64,000 nucleotides of DNA, taken from the NCBI GenBank assembly GCA_028284385.1, contig JANQRT010000060.1, positions 1-64,000 of the forward strand. Reading direction: 5' to 3'. This stretch comes from Opitutaceae bacterium (GTDB lineage: Bacteria; Verrucomicrobiota; Verrucomicrobiia; Opitutales; Opitutaceae). Positions 62,715 through 64,000 of the stretch are shown piece after piece; within the stretch, counting starts at the first letter, position 1; the number at the start of each line of letters is the position of its first letter. Both the position numbers and the translations under genes were made by a program. Under the pieces are notes generated by a model. That model saw only the letters and a list, made by a program, of their open reading frames with translations, ran no database searches and was not told where the DNA came from.

Positions 62715-63869
62715 ATGTTAGCCGAGGTTAAGAAAGCGATTCGAGCGAAGAAGCATCCGGGAATTGATTCTAGAGTGGGTTTTGGGCGTCTTGCTAGACA
62801 GGCTGCTCCCTTTGTATTCAGCCCCACTGGAAAAGCAGCTCCTCCCGTCACGATTTACTGGTCCATCAATAGCGTCTGCAATCTCGCCTGTAAAATGTGC
62901 GACGTGGGTATGGCCAACGAGGACTCGAATTTCTATCGAAATTTGCGTATCGATGGATCCAAGACGGATTTTCCGATAGACGCGTTCAAGCGCATCATCG
63001 ACGAGGTAGCGCCTTTCAAGCCCATGCAGGCGATTACGAGTACCGAGCCTTTGCTTTATCGACCTCTCGGAGAGGCGATCGCGTACACGGTGAGGAAAGG
63101 GATGAAAATCAGCATCACCACGGGTGGCTACACCTTGATAAACCGCGCTGAGGAACTTGCTGAAGCGCGGCTCAGCCGACTTTGCGTGAGCATCGATGGG
63201 CCTCCCGATTTGCATAACTCGATCAGAGGGAGGAAGAACAGTTTCGAGCGATCAGTCGAAGGGATTAAGCTCTTTAGAGAAGCGTGTAGTCGCATCGGAC
63301 ATACGGCGGAGATCTACCTTCTCTGCACGATTACTTCCTTCAACTACTCTTCTCTCGTCGAATTTTATGAATCGGTAGCCGATCTGCCGGTCGATAGCGT
63401 GGGCTTCAGTATCTATAATTTCGTGACGCATGAAATGGCTGAAGAGCACAATCAGCGTTGGGGAGACCGCTACCGGGCGACTCCCAATTGCATCGGCGGC
63501 GAGAACGATCCCAAGCAAGTCGACAGCGCCCTGCTTTTCGAACAGACTCAGGAAGTCAAGCGATTGGACGCTGAAGCCGGCAAGGCGGTTTTCTACTATG
63601 ACTATGACCAGGCGGGTTATCATCGCTTCTTCCATGAAACGGACCAATTTATGACTAGCCGCCGTTGCATGGTGAATTGGTTTATCGCCGAGATCATAGC
63701 GGACGGGACGATGATTCCTTACACTCGCTGCTACCATGTGCCTTTCGGAAACGTGATCGATCAACCGTTTTTCGATGTTTGGAACGGAGAAAAAGCTCGG
63801 GCATGGCGAAAGGAACTGCGTAAGCAAAAGCGGTTCGAAGCCTGTAAGCGATGCGCGTTGGTCCTTTGA
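62715..63869 (+). CDS. Radical SAM/SPASM-like protein
   Basis: From the ATG at 62715 the protein has 384 residues. The radical-SAM cluster is C55-x-x-x-C59-x-x-C62 in SVCNLACKMCDVG. LSRLCVSIDGPPDLHN is the typical later strand. The C-terminal cysteines (RRCMVNW, YTRCYHVPFGN, EACKRC) suggest a SPASM-type second cluster. It could modify a sugar, lipid or peptide. A GTG at 62658 is an alternative start. The next gene overlaps its end. Confidence 0.87.
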   Translation: MLAEVKKAIRAKKHPGIDSRVGFGRLARQAAPFVFSPTGKAAPPVTIYWSINSVCNLACKMCDVGMANEDSNFYRNLRIDGSKTDFPIDAFKRIIDEVAPFKPMQAITSTEPLLYRPLGEAIAYTVRKGMKISITTGGYTLINRAEELAEARLSRLCVSIDGPPDLHNSIRGRKNSFERSVEGIKLFREACSRIGHTAEIYLLCTITSFNYSSLVEFYESVADLPVDSVGFSIYNFVTHEMAEEHNQRWGDRYRATPNCIGGENDPKQVDSALLFEQTQEVKRLDAEAGKAVFYYDYDQAGYHRFFHETDQFMTSRRCMVNWFIAEIIADGTMIPYTRCYHVPFGNVIDQPFFDVWNGEKARAWRKELRKQKRFEACKRCALVL

Positions 63870-64000
63870 CTTTCTCGGATACAACTGATGCCGCATCGTT
63901 TTATTGCGGCGCTACTTGGAAGCTGGCCTTGGAGGAGCATCTCAAGAAACCGTACGTCGGAGTGGCAGGTTTGCCGCTATACCGCTGCCGCTCTTTAAGA
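63851..64000 (+). CDS. Start of an unknown gene cut by the window edge
   Basis: An ATG at 63851 opens a frame that runs to the last base without a stop, giving 50 residues that start MRVGPLTFSDTTDAASF. It overlaps the radical SAM gene by 19 bases, as is common in this locus. I cannot recognise the product from so short a piece. Confidence 0.55.
   Translation, partial: MRVGPLTFSDTTDAASFYCGATWKLALEEHLKKPYVGVAGLPLYRCRSLR

Noticed and set aside
62551-62851. Upstream extension of the methyltransferase to residue -100
   Set aside because: The extra residues show no conserved motif, and they would overlap the coding start of the divergent radical SAM gene.

Overview
The window looks like one contiguous chromosomal segment of a Gram-negative bacterium. 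Single-copy genes (recQ, dusB, cheA), a Tat-exported enolase-superfamily enzyme, a secreted sulfatase, a PhzF-like protein and several Gfo/Idh/MocA oxidoreductases together suggest the Verrucomicrobiota, perhaps an Opitutales/Puniceicoccaceae-type marine lineage. This is an inference from gene content only. Few starts have a good Shine-Dalgarno sequence, which fits that group but does not prove it. I see no rRNA, CRISPR array, transposase or phage gene.

Region 1 (1-21.6 kb) is ordinary chromosome: a tRNA-Glu with a nearby partial copy of its 3' end; a mandelate-racemase-family dehydratase; a CPA2 cation/proton antiporter; a DUF2959 lipoprotein overlapping a PrsW-like membrane protease; a TPR protein; a two-helix membrane protein; a PhzF-like protein; a secreted GlcG-like protein; a sulfatase; an oxidoreductase; recQ; a TlpA-like thioredoxin; dusB with a terminator; an unusual cheA; and a hybrid sensor kinase.

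Region 2 (21.7-63.9 kb) is a very large surface-polysaccharide locus of about 35 genes in three tightly packed blocks. Minus-strand block B (36.8 to 21.7 kb) encodes a sulfotransferase-like protein, glycosyltransferases, an HldE-like protein with its domains in reversed order, methyltransferases, a sugar formyltransferase, an epimerase, a split transketolase pair, an alcohol dehydrogenase, a HAD-kinase fusion, an acyltransferase and an oxidoreductase. Minus-strand block A (51.4 to 38.2 kb, 12 genes mostly spaced by less than 15 nt or overlapping) encodes a DegT aminotransferase, a GT-B-like protein, a stand-alone Rossmann-like module, a SpsF/NeuA-like cytidylyltransferase, a second split transketolase pair, a class III aminotransferase, an SDR, a methyltransferase, a CBS-NeuB-SAF-TIM-barrel fusion, a putative transferase and an RmlD-like reductase. 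Plus-strand block C (51.5 to 61.7 kb) encodes a fused WlbA/WlbB protein, a WecB-type epimerase with a 790-residue unknown extension, a GT2, an asparagine-synthase-like amidotransferase, a polysaccharide-deacetylase-like protein and a PhyH-like oxygenase. A methyltransferase, a radical SAM protein and a cut-off gene follow.

Two pathways can be read from this. First, the DegT aminotransferase, the WlbA/WlbB fusion and the WecB domain match four steps of the UDP-2,3-diacetamido-2,3-dideoxy-uronic acid route; the first step (UDP-GlcNAc 6-dehydrogenase) is not in the window. Second, block A looks like a route to an unusual CMP-activated ulosonic acid: transketolase (two-carbon transfer), aminotransferase and SDR modification, NeuB-type condensation with PEP, a fused TIM-barrel domain, then cytidylyl transfer. 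The usual NeuC/PtmE-type legionaminic or sialic acid genes are absent. The most distinctive feature is a roughly 95-residue Rossmann-like module with a GxxxxG-type loop found five times in the locus: fused to a methyltransferase, a GT2, a sulfotransferase and a putative transferase, and once alone. No flippase, polymerase or exporter gene is seen, so the locus probably extends to the right or export is encoded elsewhere.
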